A DNA stretch of 64,000 bases from Geomonas diazotrophica (GCF_018919385.1 NZ_JAHLMF010000001.1:434001-498000); one strand, 5' to 3'; positions 42,438-50,081 are shown, counted from the first letter of the stretch. A program made the numbers and translations. Notes: a model not told the origin generated them from the letters alone.

Positions 42438-44420
42438 TTAGATGCTCACCCGTATCGGCAGGATCACCGTGGTGATGCCGTCCCACTGCAGGCGGCGCTG
42501 GATGGCGAAGGCGGTCTCGTTGTGCAGCATCCGGTGGTAGAACTTCTCCAGCCGGAACGTCAGCTGCCCGGTGAAGACGGTGCAGCGGGGATACTCCTCG
42601 CCGAGTTCCTTGCAGATGCCGACCACGCTCTCCACCACGTCCGTCGCCACCGCCATCCGGTAATCCGCCGCGAAGCCGAGCCTTCTTGCCAGCGCAGCGT
42701 ACTTGGCAAGCCCCTCCTGCACCGACCGCTCCAGCGCCTCCAACTCCTCGGCCCCCTTGAACGAGCCCGAGTCGATCACGGCGACCGAGACGAAGACGAC
42801 GTTCTTGTAGGTCTTGGGGAAGGTGGTCAGGATCGAAAGAAGCGTGTGCACCCCGAATCCTGAGTAGGCCGAAACGAGCTGTATCGCCGTCGGGTCGTTG
42901 CGCGAGGGCGCAGCTTCGTTGACGGGGCCGCTGGTGGGGAAATCGAGCAGCGCCTCGTCCAATTGTGCCATCCCCTTGCGCACCGTCTGGTAGTGTCCCC
43001 TGATCAGGTAGCAGATCCCGATCACGACCGAGGTGATGAGCAGCGTGAGCCATCCACCTTCAGCGAACTTCTCGACCGTGGTGACCGCCAGGATGGTGGC
43101 ACACAGTATCAGGCCGACCAGGTGCACCGAGAGGTGCCGCATCCACTGTGGATCCTCGCGGCTGCGCTGGATGTAGAACCGCGACATTCCCAGCTGCGAC
43201 AGCGAGAAGGTCAGGAAGACGTTGATGGAGTACATGACCACGAGCGCCGAGACGCTCCCGCCGGTGTACACCAGGAGCACGATGGAGGCAAGCCCCATCA
43301 GGACGATGCCGTTGCGCATGGTGAGGCGCACCGAAAGCGCCGCGAAACGGTGCGGCAGCCAGGAGTCGACCGCCATGTTGGACATGACCCGCGGGCCGTC
43401 GACGAACCCGGCCTGCGCGGCGACCAGGAGCAGGGCGCCTTCAGAGAAGATGGTGACGAAGGCAAGGACCCCGCCCATCGGCCAGTCGGCGAAGAGGGCG
43501 TCGGCCAGCACCGAGTTCAGCGTCTTCCCCTCCACCGGCCTGACCCCGATCAGCGTGTAGCAGAGAAAGAGCAGACCCGCGGTGAATGCCAGCGAACTCG
43601 CCATGTACATCATGGTCCTCTTACCGGTCTGCACGCGCGGCTCGCGCATGATCTGCAGGCCGTTGGAAACCGCCTCGATGCCGGTGTAGGTACCGCCCCC
43701 CAGGGAATAGGCGCGCAGGAAGAGCATCATGATGCCGAAGACGCCGATGGTGGAGAGGTCGTGCGAGAGCCCGGAGTGGAAGCCCGCGGCAAGCGGCGCG
43801 AAGCGGTCGGTGTGGGTGAAGATGCCGTCCAGCAAAAGGAGCACGTGCGTCGCGACGAAGACCATGAAGATCGGGGCCATCACGGAGATCGATTCCTTCA
43901 CCCCCCTGATGTTCAAAACGATCAGCACCACGGCGAGGGCACAGGCCACCTCGACCTTGTAGGCGTGAAAGGGCTTCGGTATGTAGCTGAACAGGGCGTC
44001 GACGCAGGAGGCGATGGAGACGGTGATGGTCAGCACGTAGTCGACCAGGAGGGCGCTCCCCGAAACCACCCCCGCCCTTTCCCCCAGCATGTGCGTCGCC
44101 ACGATGTAGCCACCGCCGCCATGCGGGAAGTGCTCGATGATGCGGGAATAGGCGTAGGAGATGATGAAGACGGTGAGCGCCGTGAAGAGTCCGAGCGTGA
44201 TGGCCAGGTAGGTGTGGCTGCCAAGGGCGCGAAAGGCCTCCTCGGGGCCGTACGACGACGAGGAAAGCCCGTCAGCGCCCAATCCCACCCAGGCCAGAAC
44301 CGGAACGAGGGACATCTTGTGGAAGAGGCTCGGGTCCTTCAGGTATTTCGGCGCCCCGAAAACCGCCGTTGCAACTCGTTTGACCAGGTTTTGCCTTGCC
44401 TCGGGCAGTTCCTGTCCCAT
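42438..44420 (-). CDS. APC-superfamily permease, KimA-like potassium transporter
   Basis: 660 residues with about twelve membrane helices at 40-480 and a C-terminal cytoplasmic domain of about 150 residues. Features shared with KimA: GADGLSSSSYGPEEAF, FPHGGGGYIVATHMLGE, LLVDYVLTITVSIASCVDALF, TGIEAVSNGLQIM and TFSLSQLGMSRF. KimA proteins import potassium with protons, and the soluble domain can bind cyclic di-AMP. ATG follows GGGAGGTGCGAGC. Convergent order with the KdpDE-like genes (same strand, upstream) supports potassium homeostasis. Amino-acid transport is the main alternative. Confidence 0.8.
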   Translation of the reverse strand: MGQELPEARQNLVKRVATAVFGAPKYLKDPSLFHKMSLVPVLAWVGLGADGLSSSSYGPEEAFRALGSHTYLAITLGLFTALTVFIISYAYSRIIEHFPHGGGGYIVATHMLGERAGVVSGSALLVDYVLTITVSIASCVDALFSYIPKPFHAYKVEVACALAVVLIVLNIRGVKESISVMAPIFMVFVATHVLLLLDGIFTHTDRFAPLAAGFHSGLSHDLSTIGVFGIMMLFLRAYSLGGGTYTGIEAVSNGLQIMREPRVQTGKRTMMYMASSLAFTAGLLFLCYTLIGVRPVEGKTLNSVLADALFADWPMGGVLAFVTIFSEGALLLVAAQAGFVDGPRVMSNMAVDSWLPHRFAALSVRLTMRNGIVLMGLASIVLLVYTGGSVSALVVMYSINVFLTFSLSQLGMSRFYIQRSREDPQWMRHLSVHLVGLILCATILAVTTVEKFAEGGWLTLLITSVVIGICYLIRGHYQTVRKGMAQLDEALLDFPTSGPVNEAAPSRNDPTAIQLVSAYSGFGVHTLLSILTTFPKTYKNVVFVSVAVIDSGSFKGAEELEALERSVQEGLAKYAALARRLGFAADYRMAVATDVVESVVGICKELGEEYPRCTVFTGQLTFRLEKFYHRMLHNETAFAIQRRLQWDGITTVILPIRVSI

Positions 44421-44494
44421 GCTCGCACCTCCCTTACCGGGCCGCTGTTTTCCGGCCCTGAAAGGATGCTACCGCTTGCGGCATAAAGAGGGTG

Positions 44495-44642
44495 TCAAGA
44501 TGCGGCCGGGCGCATCAAGAAAGTATCAAGACCGCGACCGGGGCGTTGCGCGTTTAGGGAGAGGGGTTCGCGAGGAAAAACATTCGGCGTGCGGCGGCAG
44601 AAGATCTTGACCACTTCGTGACCTCTTTCAGCCCGATCTTGA
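44495..44642. promoter_or_regulatory. Cluster of TCAAGA / TCTTGA boxes
   Basis: TCAAGA occurs at 44495-44500, 44515-44520 and 44526-44531, and its complement at 44605-44610 and 44637-44642. They lie between the KimA-like gene and the divergent small gene. They could be regulator sites, but no known factor is identified. Confidence 0.3.
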
Positions 44643-44706
44643 TCCTGCCTTTATCCGCAAAGCGCTATGGTGAAATCATGAAATCGGGAGGAAACGGGAG
44701 GACGAC

Positions 44707-44910
44707 ATGAAGATCTATCTTTTCAACACGGAAGATGGCCTCTACCTCGGCGAGGATTTTGCCGACGATGCCATGGCCGGCGGCTCAAGCGTCCCGGCAG
44801 GGGCGACCGCGATAGCACCTCCCCCCTTCGGACGGAGGGAGGTGCCGGTGTTCATGGCCGCAGAGAACAGGTGGGTACTGCAGCCTCTCCCCGCTACTCG
44901 ACGACCATAG
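44707..44910 (+). CDS. Small protein resembling phage tail-fibre-associated N-termini
   Basis: 67 residues: MKIYLFNTEDGLYLGEDFAD, then GATAIAPPPFGRREVPVF and a final AAENRWVLQPLP. The pattern of a YLGE-type opening, a PAGAT-APP middle and a W at the end is seen in small phage tail-fibre assembly or DUF4376-like proteins. AACGGGAGGACGAC precedes the ATG. The stop codon falls inside the outermost att-like site (44904-44924). It may be host sequence, or a relic of a phage that used the same site. The family call is tentative. Confidence 0.5.
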   Translation: MKIYLFNTEDGLYLGEDFADDAMAGGSSVPAGATAIAPPPFGRREVPVFMAAENRWVLQPLPATRRP

Positions 44911-44924
44911 GCCCCTTCTGGAGC
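44904..44924. other. Outer att-like site (diverged copy)
   Basis: 21 bases starting ACCATAGGCCCCTT, with two mismatches to the copies at 45615 and 61593. On the minus strand it reads LQKGPMVVE then stop, the same C-terminus as the DUF1847 gene. An arm-like GGGTAGGATATGGGC lies exactly 61 bases to the right, as at the inner copy. Confidence 0.7.
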
Positions 44925-44985
44925 AAAGAGACGTAAGCCTAAAAAGGCCCTATTTTGTGCGGCTTTAACATCGTTAGGCCGCCGC

Positions 44986-45000
44986 GGGTAGGATATGGGC
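44986..45000. repeat. Arm-type repeat at the outer att site
   Basis: GGGTAGGATATGGGC, similar to GGGTACGATATGGGTAGG at 45697 and GGGTAGGACATGGGTAGG at 61448. Probable integrase arm-binding site. Confidence 0.5.
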
Positions 45001-45010
45001 CTTTCCCCTC

Positions 45011-45442
45011 CTATTCTATGCTTAGAAGTTCGACCTCAAATATGAGAGTGGCATTCGGCGGTATTGCCGGTCCAGCGCCACGGCTTCCGTAGGCCAGCTC
45101 AGGGGGACAGAAAAGCTTGGCTTTGCCTCCGACCTTCATCATCTGGACCCCTTCGGTCCAACAGGGAATAACGTTCGAAAGGGGTAATTTTGTGACCATT
45201 TTACTGTTGTATGAACTGTCGAATTCCCTGCCATCGGGCAGGGTGCCGCGATAGTCGACTCCTACGATGCTCGATACCTTAGGTGACGGGCCGCTCCCCT
45301 CCTTGATGGGCTGATACACCATTCCGGACGCTGTCTTTATGGCCCCATTTTCTCTTGCTGCGTCAGCAATAGTATCATTAGCCGCAGCCAGGCCGGGAAC
45401 AGCAATAGCCAGCGCAATAACTATACTCGCCACTCTTTTCAT
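45011..45442 (-). CDS. FKBP-type peptidyl-prolyl isomerase, exported
   Basis: 143 residues with a signal peptide at about 1-21 (VASIVIALAIAVPGLAAAN). The FKBP domain at about 45-142 has VGVDYRGTLPDGREFDSSYN, the VIPCWTEGVQMMKVGGKAKL segment and the ending ELAYGSRGAGPAIPPNATLIFEVELL (split), all family hallmarks. It catalyses proline isomerisation in folding of exported proteins. The start at 45442 is preferred to an upstream ATG because only then is a signal peptide N-terminal. It lies alone between two att-like sites. Confidence 0.88.
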   Translation of the reverse strand: MKRVASIVIALAIAVPGLAAANDTIADAARENGAIKTASGMVYQPIKEGSGPSPKVSSIVGVDYRGTLPDGREFDSSYNSKMVTKLPLSNVIPCWTEGVQMMKVGGKAKLFCPPELAYGSRGAGPAIPPNATLIFEVELLSIE

Positions 45443-45614
45443 CTTTGCTCCTGTTCGTGGTCTGAATCTTACATCAATCACGTGATGCTATCATCAGGCT
45501 CTGTTTCCATCAATGGTTATGTCCTCTTCTTATTGCCACCCATACTCCGATCCAGCTCCTTGCATGGTACTGCCTTGCCTTCTCCTGGTGCCGAGTTAAG
45601 TAACCGATTCTATA

Positions 45615-45635
45615 ACCATAGGCCCCTTTTGCAGC
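45615..45635. other. Left attachment site of the island (attL)
   Basis: 21 bases beginning ACCATAGGCCCCTTTTGC, identical to 61593-61613. Read on the minus strand the left side continues as KGPMVIESVT then stop, a plausible earlier 3' end of the target gene. Confidence 0.8.
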
Positions 45636-45696
45636 AAAGGAGAGTAAGGTCGAAACACCCTGTTAACTTTACACTTTTATTATAGCCCAAAGCTAC

Positions 45697-45714
45697 GGGT
45701 ACGATATGGGTAGG
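45697..45714. repeat. Arm-type repeat at attL
   Basis: GGGTACGATATGGGTAGG, 61 bases right of the attL core. Near-match of the repeat at 61448-61465 beside the integrase gene. Probable integrase arm site. Confidence 0.6.
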
Positions 45715-45794
45715 ACAAGACGCAGGTGACTTTTGCCCTGAGGTCAGGAGTTTTGGGCAATATTATTGATTAGCAGTATTTCGTGCCAGTGGCA

Positions 45795-47102
45795 CTAACG
45801 GTACCAAAAATACAGGAAAAGGATGGCCCCTAGAATGCTCGCAACGCCGAGCCCTATGAGGATGAAGCCAGCTGTACGTTGGTCCAAAGCCTGGAGGACC
45901 AAGAGAGATCGACGTGCTATCCACATATCAGCAATGTCGATTTTTTTGCCAAAATCCATGTGTTTAAATCTATAAAAGACCCATGCAATTGCAGCGCAAG
46001 GAAGCGTGTACCGAACCAGAAGGACTCCGACATGTATCAGTGTGAGATCCGGCTCACTAAGTTTGACGGGGGTGATGCTTAATAGGAGAATCACAGTTAC
46101 AGCCAAAGTCCATGCCGCTGTGTACCTAGAAATTCGTGCGCCGGCAACGGCGTCTGACGCCTCTATTTTATAAGAACTATTCTGAAAACCTGCCTTTATA
46201 GCGGTTTCTAGAAGATCGTCTTGCACGACGGGGGGTATAAAGAACTTATCGTCTCCTCCACCAATTTCCCTCATCGAAATTCCCCTGAATGACTTGGCAT
46301 AAATCAGTACCCCAAGCGATGAGTTATACGATGCTGGTCGAAAGTCCCGCTTACATTCGATGACTTTTCTATACAGGAAACGGAGGACATTGCTCCTCCA
46401 TTTTTTTTCATCCCCGTTAACCTCATGAATGTCCACGAGAGTGTCAGACTTGGGATCATGGTGTTGGTGGTTATGACATATGTCTTTTAGAAAGAAAAAG
46501 AGTTGGGAGCAAACAATACGTTCCATGTGGGATCTATCATATTGATCCGTTGGGAGCCGTGGTGCCGACTTGGATATCTGGTGTTCAATGGAGTCAGGCA
46601 TCGTCAACGTCACGACACCTGTCCTTTCGAGCTCAAAGTCCACAAAAAAAGCACATGACGCGGGTATATTATCGAGGAGGTCTTGATAGCGTCCTTGGAA
46701 ATAGTTTCCCAACGTGGAACCTGTTCTAGCAACGCTGTAACCAGGGTATTGGCGCAGCACCTGCATCGCGTCATCGACCATCGGCTTGGCATCCTGTTTC
46801 CAGTCATCTGCAAATTCAAAAAGGAAAAGTCTGCCTCGCAGAGTATCATCCAGGCACAGAGGATCGTCTGAACTTGTTCCGACGCAAAGACACACAAACT
46901 CCCCATATATTGCATTTCTCTTCGCGAGAGTCTTTGACACTGCGTCTAGCAGGGTGCGGTGTTGGTAACAAATAATAAATCGGCTGGAATGATCGCCTAT
47001 GTTAGCTCTAACAGGTTGGGCGGGATAACTTCCGCTCCCTAGTGTATTGAACGAAAGGGCGCCAGAAACGTTAGGCACCCACGCCTTGAAGACCCTTTGC
47101 AT
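45795..47102 (-). CDS. Membrane-anchored protein of unknown function (island cargo)
   Basis: 435 residues. About 320 residues are soluble (start MQRVFKAWVPNVSGALSFN; FIICYQHRTLLDAVSKTLAK; ACAFFVDFELERTGVVTLTMP-like parts). Three hydrophobic segments follow: about 335-355 (AAWTLAVTVILLLSITPV), 362-385 (LIHVGVLLVRYTLPCAAIAWVF) and 412-433 (AGFILIGLGVASILGAILFLYF). I do not recognise the family. Start 47102 follows TTTGGAGTGAAA; a longer reading would run through a terminator. A cargo or defence role is suggested only by its position near attL and its AT-richer composition. Confidence 0.7.
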   Translation of the reverse strand: MQRVFKAWVPNVSGALSFNTLGSGSYPAQPVRANIGDHSSRFIICYQHRTLLDAVSKTLAKRNAIYGEFVCLCVGTSSDDPLCLDDTLRGRLFLFEFADDWKQDAKPMVDDAMQVLRQYPGYSVARTGSTLGNYFQGRYQDLLDNIPASCAFFVDFELERTGVVTLTMPDSIEHQISKSAPRLPTDQYDRSHMERIVCSQLFFFLKDICHNHQHHDPKSDTLVDIHEVNGDEKKWRSNVLRFLYRKVIECKRDFRPASYNSSLGVLIYAKSFRGISMREIGGGDDKFFIPPVVQDDLLETAIKAGFQNSSYKIEASDAVAGARISRYTAAWTLAVTVILLLSITPVKLSEPDLTLIHVGVLLVRYTLPCAAIAWVFYRFKHMDFGKKIDIADMWIARRSLLVLQALDQRTAGFILIGLGVASILGAILFLYFWYR

Positions 47103-47115
47103 TTTCACTCCAAAC

Positions 47116-47147
47116 AAAAAAAGGCTCAGTGGTGTCCTGAGCCTTTT
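47116..47147 (-). terminator. Terminator just before the 435-aa gene
   Basis: Perfect stem AAAAGGCTCAG / CTGAGCCTTTT, seven-base loop, followed on the minus strand by TTTG. It lies between the 96-aa gene stop and the next start, 14 bases before that start. Confidence 0.8.
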
Positions 47148-47169
47148 CATACCATATTAGTTGTAGGCC

Positions 47170-47460
47170 TTAGCGGAGGATTGCGTCTATAGCGCTTTCG
47201 GAAAGAACGCCTTGCTCAACCCATTCGCGACGATCTTTATTCACAGCCAGACCGGCGCTTATCCGATGATCCCGAGCACCCAGGTAAAACGTGTGCAGAG
47301 TTCCAAGCCAAGGATCACGTTTCCTAGGTGATGCCTCTCGATTGCGACGATATTCTTCTGGATCGGCTTTCAAAATCTTCAGCCCCAGTCTAATCATAAA
47401 GATGGAAAGCCAGCCTCCAGCCACTATCATGGCTGCGGCAACTGCCTCATGGATGCCCAT
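47170..47460 (-). CDS. Small membrane protein, 96 aa (island cargo)
   Basis: Starts MGIHEAVAAAMIVAGGWLS after CAGGAGGTAAA. One hydrophobic segment at about 7-28, then a charged region (KADPEEYRRNREASPRKRDPW) and a globular-looking tail with SAGLAVNKDRREWVEQGVLSE. No family recognised. It is upstream of the 435-aa gene on the same strand but a terminator separates them. The pair may form a two-gene module; this is a guess from adjacency. Confidence 0.65.
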   Translation of the reverse strand: MGIHEAVAAAMIVAGGWLSIFMIRLGLKILKADPEEYRRNREASPRKRDPWLGTLHTFYLGARDHRISAGLAVNKDRREWVEQGVLSESAIDAILR

Positions 47461-48035
47461 TTTACCTCCTGTAGAAAAATCCCAGACTAGGTTTATGTTG
47501 CGGTTCCTAGTGTTTCTGTGATATTTCCGACCGCCCCAAAGGGGAATGACAGTTATGCACAACTCTTTCCGCTATGGTGCTGTGGAAAACTATTAAAAAA
47601 CCTCAAGCAATGGAACCACTTGCAAAGCTATATATGCTAAAACCAGCATAAAGCTTTCATTTCAGTTTCCACAGCTTATCCACAGGTTATCAACAGAGTT
47701 ACCAACAGCAAAACAGCGTAAACTTGTTGATTTATAACGTCTTTGCACATACTTGTCAATTGCTAACGGTGACATCTTTTATTTTTTCACAGCTACATCG
47801 CACCCTGTTGATATCCACCTCTATACCTATAGCTGCACATTTCGGCAATTTTGAAACCACCATGAATAAAAAATATCCACAAGACAGTCGCCGAGGCCGA
47901 CGTTGCTATTGGCAAGGAACTCTAACCGCTCGTCGACCGCCGCACCCTACAAACCCAAGCTAGACGGCAACCGAAAGAGCTTGGGCAAGCCCACCGCTGT
48001 GTGCTATTAAACGGCGTACTAAAGGAGGGGCGGGA
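47461..48035. other. Long non-coding AT-rich region, candidate replication or control region
   Basis: About 575 bases with no convincing gene between divergent transcripts. It contains a DnaA-box-like array at 47666-47707, an inverted TGTGGAAAA at 47581-47589, and a hairpin (CCCAAGCT / AGCTTGGG) at 47954-47985. Confidence 0.55.
47666..47707 (+). other. DnaA-box-like array, possible origin
   Basis: Four tandem units TTTCCACA, TTATCCACA, TTATCAACA and TTACCAACA spaced 10-12 bases apart. The second is a perfect DnaA box. Flanked by AT-rich sequence. This looks like a replication origin fragment or a DnaA titration or control site. Confidence 0.5.
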
Positions 48036-48674
48036 ATGGTCCATTTCATTGATCACGTCATGCGAGAAACCGCCAAGTCACTAGGGAGATCGCTGGATAG
48101 CTATTGGCCAACCAGAGTATCAAATACCTGTGAACTGCCGGAACGCAACCTATCCCTTCACTGTTCAGTAGTTCTAGCAAACATGGGTTTTTCCGTACTG
48201 CAGGAACTCTCCTTTCCCGGCCAACCGAAAGCCGAACGACTAGACGTACTTGCCATTGCGCCGGCGCACTCCTTCGCACTGCACCTGGAGGTTAAACAGT
48301 ATTGGTCAGGGAGTATGATCAACTCCCTTGCCGATCTTGAAAGGGTCAAACGGTTCAGCGTCGATAGGAGCCTAGACCCCGTGATTTTTGGCAGATCCTT
48401 TGTAGATCCCATCAACTCCCTCGGTTGCGAGGTTGGCGTGGTGGCCGGAACACTCTGGCGTAGTACACGGCAAGGGACCGACCTCACTGGGGAGGCCCAG
48501 GAAACTTTCGTCTCCCATGTACAGGCAATGGACGGAGTTATCTGCCAAGAGCCGCACCTAATTCGCAGATACACCCCAGAAGGCAACTCATCTTGGAACG
48601 GAGCCTTTTACCTGTACTGGGCGCTCGTAGGGGATTGGCGGCGCAAGGTCAGTGCAGATGGGAAGTTGATCTGA
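48036..48674 (+). CDS. Unknown protein with PD-(D/E)XK-like motif
   Basis: 212 residues after a strong AAAGGAGG site. Residues about 65-92 read AERLDVLAIAPAHSF then ALHLEVKQYW, the Asp-x(n)-Glu-x-Lys arrangement of PD-(D/E)XK nuclease folds, on consecutive predicted strands. The rest (QGTDLTGEAQETFVSHVQAM, GAFYLYWALVGDW) gives no family. Such domains occur in restriction, recombination and repair enzymes and in defence genes. No methylase is adjacent. The nuclease call rests on the short motif only. Confidence 0.6.
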   Translation: MVHFIDHVMRETAKSLGRSLDSYWPTRVSNTCELPERNLSLHCSVVLANMGFSVLQELSFPGQPKAERLDVLAIAPAHSFALHLEVKQYWSGSMINSLADLERVKRFSVDRSLDPVIFGRSFVDPINSLGCEVGVVAGTLWRSTRQGTDLTGEAQETFVSHVQAMDGVICQEPHLIRRYTPEGNSSWNGAFYLYWALVGDWRRKVSADGKLI

Positions 48675-48710
48675 TACCGCAGCTACCACAGGCTATGCGA
48701 TCAATGCAGG

Positions 48711-48905
48711 TCATCCGCTCGTCGACCTTCTCACCCGCCCCTGCGCAAACGCCTCGACCGCTTCCTGCTCATACCTCACCGCCCCCTTGCCGTCCGAGAG
48801 TTTGATGAAGGGGATCCCGCCGCCGGTCACCCGCTTCCGCCTCAACCAGTGCACCGATACCCCTATCTGCTCTGCAACCTCTTTCTCGTTCAGTAGCCGC
48901 TGCAT
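48711..48905 (-). CDS. AlpA-like helix-turn-helix regulator, copy 1
   Basis: 64 residues: MQRLLNEKEVAEQIGVSVHW, then LRRKRVTGGGIPFIKLSDGK and AVRYEQEAVEAFAQGR. This is the compact winged MerR/AlpA or excisionase-type fold used to control integrase or island genes. A close paralogue is at 59181-59384 in the same island. Overlaps the end of the upstream zinc-finger gene by 16 bases, so the two are translationally linked. Confidence 0.8.
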   Translation of the reverse strand: MQRLLNEKEVAEQIGVSVHWLRRKRVTGGGIPFIKLSDGKGAVRYEQEAVEAFAQGRVRRSTSG

Positions 48906-49369
48906 GCGCCACCCCCCTTGGCCTTCTCTTCATGGCAGGTGATCGTTACCTTAACGGTTATGGTCCAGCCTGGCATGGCGCCGGTGTCACGCAGGGGCGC
49001 ATTCTCTTCGGGGTCGGCTGCGAGCCCATCGGCGGCCCCTCCATCACCCTCTTCCAGAGCGCGGCCGGCGCCCTGCTGCATGTCCTCGAACAGACCCAGT
49101 TGGTCAGGGTGCACAAGGACCCGTTTCCCTTTCCGACCAGGTGCAGCTCCCGGACACCTCACCCCTGCTTTTTTAGCGCACGTGGGGCCGACACCGGCGG
49201 CGATGGACGCCTCTGATGTGAGGGGATGGGTGCAAAGTCGACAGCGGGCCCTGGTGTCAACCAGGTTTGGCTCCCCCGGGTTTGCCTTTTTGGTTTCTGG
49301 TGAAGGTCTGTAGCTGCATCTGGGGTAGGCGGTAGGGTCTTCTTTTTCTTGGTCGATAGTGTGCGCCAT
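48890..49369 (-). CDS. Phage-type protein with a DUF6011-like zinc motif
   Basis: 159 residues. Residues about 42-72 contain ARCRLCTHPLTSEASIAAGVGPTCAKK, given here as CRLCTHPLTS and GVGPTCAKK: a C-x2-C...C module with the GPTC ending seen in DUF6011 proteins of phages. Later there is an acidic, low-complexity stretch (EEGDGGAADGLAADPEENAPL). Start 49369 is chosen as the first ATG giving a natural N-terminus (MAHTIDQEKEDPTAYP); no strong site is seen. Function unknown; common in phage early regions. Confidence 0.62.
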   Translation of the reverse strand: MAHTIDQEKEDPTAYPRCSYRPSPETKKANPGEPNLVDTRARCRLCTHPLTSEASIAAGVGPTCAKKAGVRCPGAAPGRKGKRVLVHPDQLGLFEDMQQGAGRALEEGDGGAADGLAADPEENAPLRDTGAMPGWTITVKVTITCHEEKAKGGGACSGY

Positions 49370-49796
49370 GATGGGGGCCTCCGATTTTGGGATTTGGGAG
49401 GGAATGCCCAATCAGGCAGACAAAACCCGACCAAGAAGAAAACCGGAAATAAAACCAGTGGCACTAAACCGGAAACGAAACCAGAAACTGAACCTGAAAC
49501 GAGACCAAAAGCGGGCACGAATTCCACCCCTTTTTGGCAACTACTAAATACGTATTTCATATAAACGGGAGAATTCCCCACTTATTTTTTACCCAAAAAA
49601 GCCCTATTTTTCATTTGCAGGTCGAGGAGTTGCAGGACGGAGAGGGGTGCACGAAAATAGTCCTTCGTTTACTAGTACAGCAAGGGCGTTGGGAAGGGGC
49701 ACGACGCTGGATCCCTGCCGCGCTATGCGGTGGTGGATCAGATGGTTTATCATGGGGGGGCGGGCGAATTAGACCAGTGGGCAAGAGGAGGCAGAC
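49370..49796. other. Intergenic region with a 12-base tandem repeat
   Basis: About 430 bases with no convincing gene. Contains the repeats at 49464-49505 and AT-rich runs at 49560-49615. It probably holds promoters for the divergent transcripts. Confidence 0.5.
49464..49505. repeat. Short tandem repeat, 12-base unit
   Basis: Three imperfect units (GGAAACGAAACC, AGAAACTGAACC, TGAAACGAGACC) with a partial unit before. In one plus frame they encode KPETKPETEPETRP. Confidence 0.6.
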
Positions 49797-50027
49797 ATGG
49801 CGCTGAGCAAAGAGGACCAAGCGGCGGTAAGGCAGATTGTCAGAGAGGAACTGAGAGCGGTTATGTGCATCGAGGTGCTCGCCAAGGAGTTAGCAAGGGA
49901 GATACACGCCGAGCAACGCCGCCAGGAGTTAGCGGCTTACGACACAACGCTTGATTTCGACCAAATGGCAAAAGTTCAACGCGCCAAGATGCGCGAGCTC
50001 AAAAGGGCAAAAGGAGGTGGCAATTGA
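49797..50027 (+). CDS. Small helical protein, paralogue 1
   Basis: 76 residues starting MALSKEDQAAVRQIVREEL after GAGGAGGCAGAC. Helical and strongly charged, ending MRELKRAKGGGN. The N-terminal region matches the next gene (LS-ED-A-IRQI-REEL pattern), and both have a later ...QMA-V--AKM/KMQAQ segment. No family recognised. Probably phage structural chaperone or regulator; unsupported by any motif. Confidence 0.6.
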   Translation: MALSKEDQAAVRQIVREELRAVMCIEVLAKELAREIHAEQRRQELAAYDTTLDFDQMAKVQRAKMRELKRAKGGGN

Positions 50028-50081
50028 TGAGGGCCCAGCCATCTCCACCTCAAAATAGCCTAGCCGCACAAGGAGACAGAT

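Larger units (their letters stand above)
44904..45635. mobile_element. Remnant of an earlier integrated element
   Basis: Bounded by the outer and inner att-like sites, which share core, flanking bases and arm-site spacing. It holds only an FKBP gene and about 170 bases of non-coding sequence. The simplest reading is an older insertion at the same 3' end that later lost most of its content. Alternatively it is a duplicated att segment. Confidence 0.5.

Noticed and set aside
47724-47963. 79-codon plus-strand open frame near the DnaA-like array
   Set aside because: TTG start without a ribosome site and no domain; treated as non-coding.
49534-49806. 90-codon plus-strand open frame before the small paralogues
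   Set aside because: Starts with TTG, lacks a ribosome site and overlaps the better-supported start at 49797.
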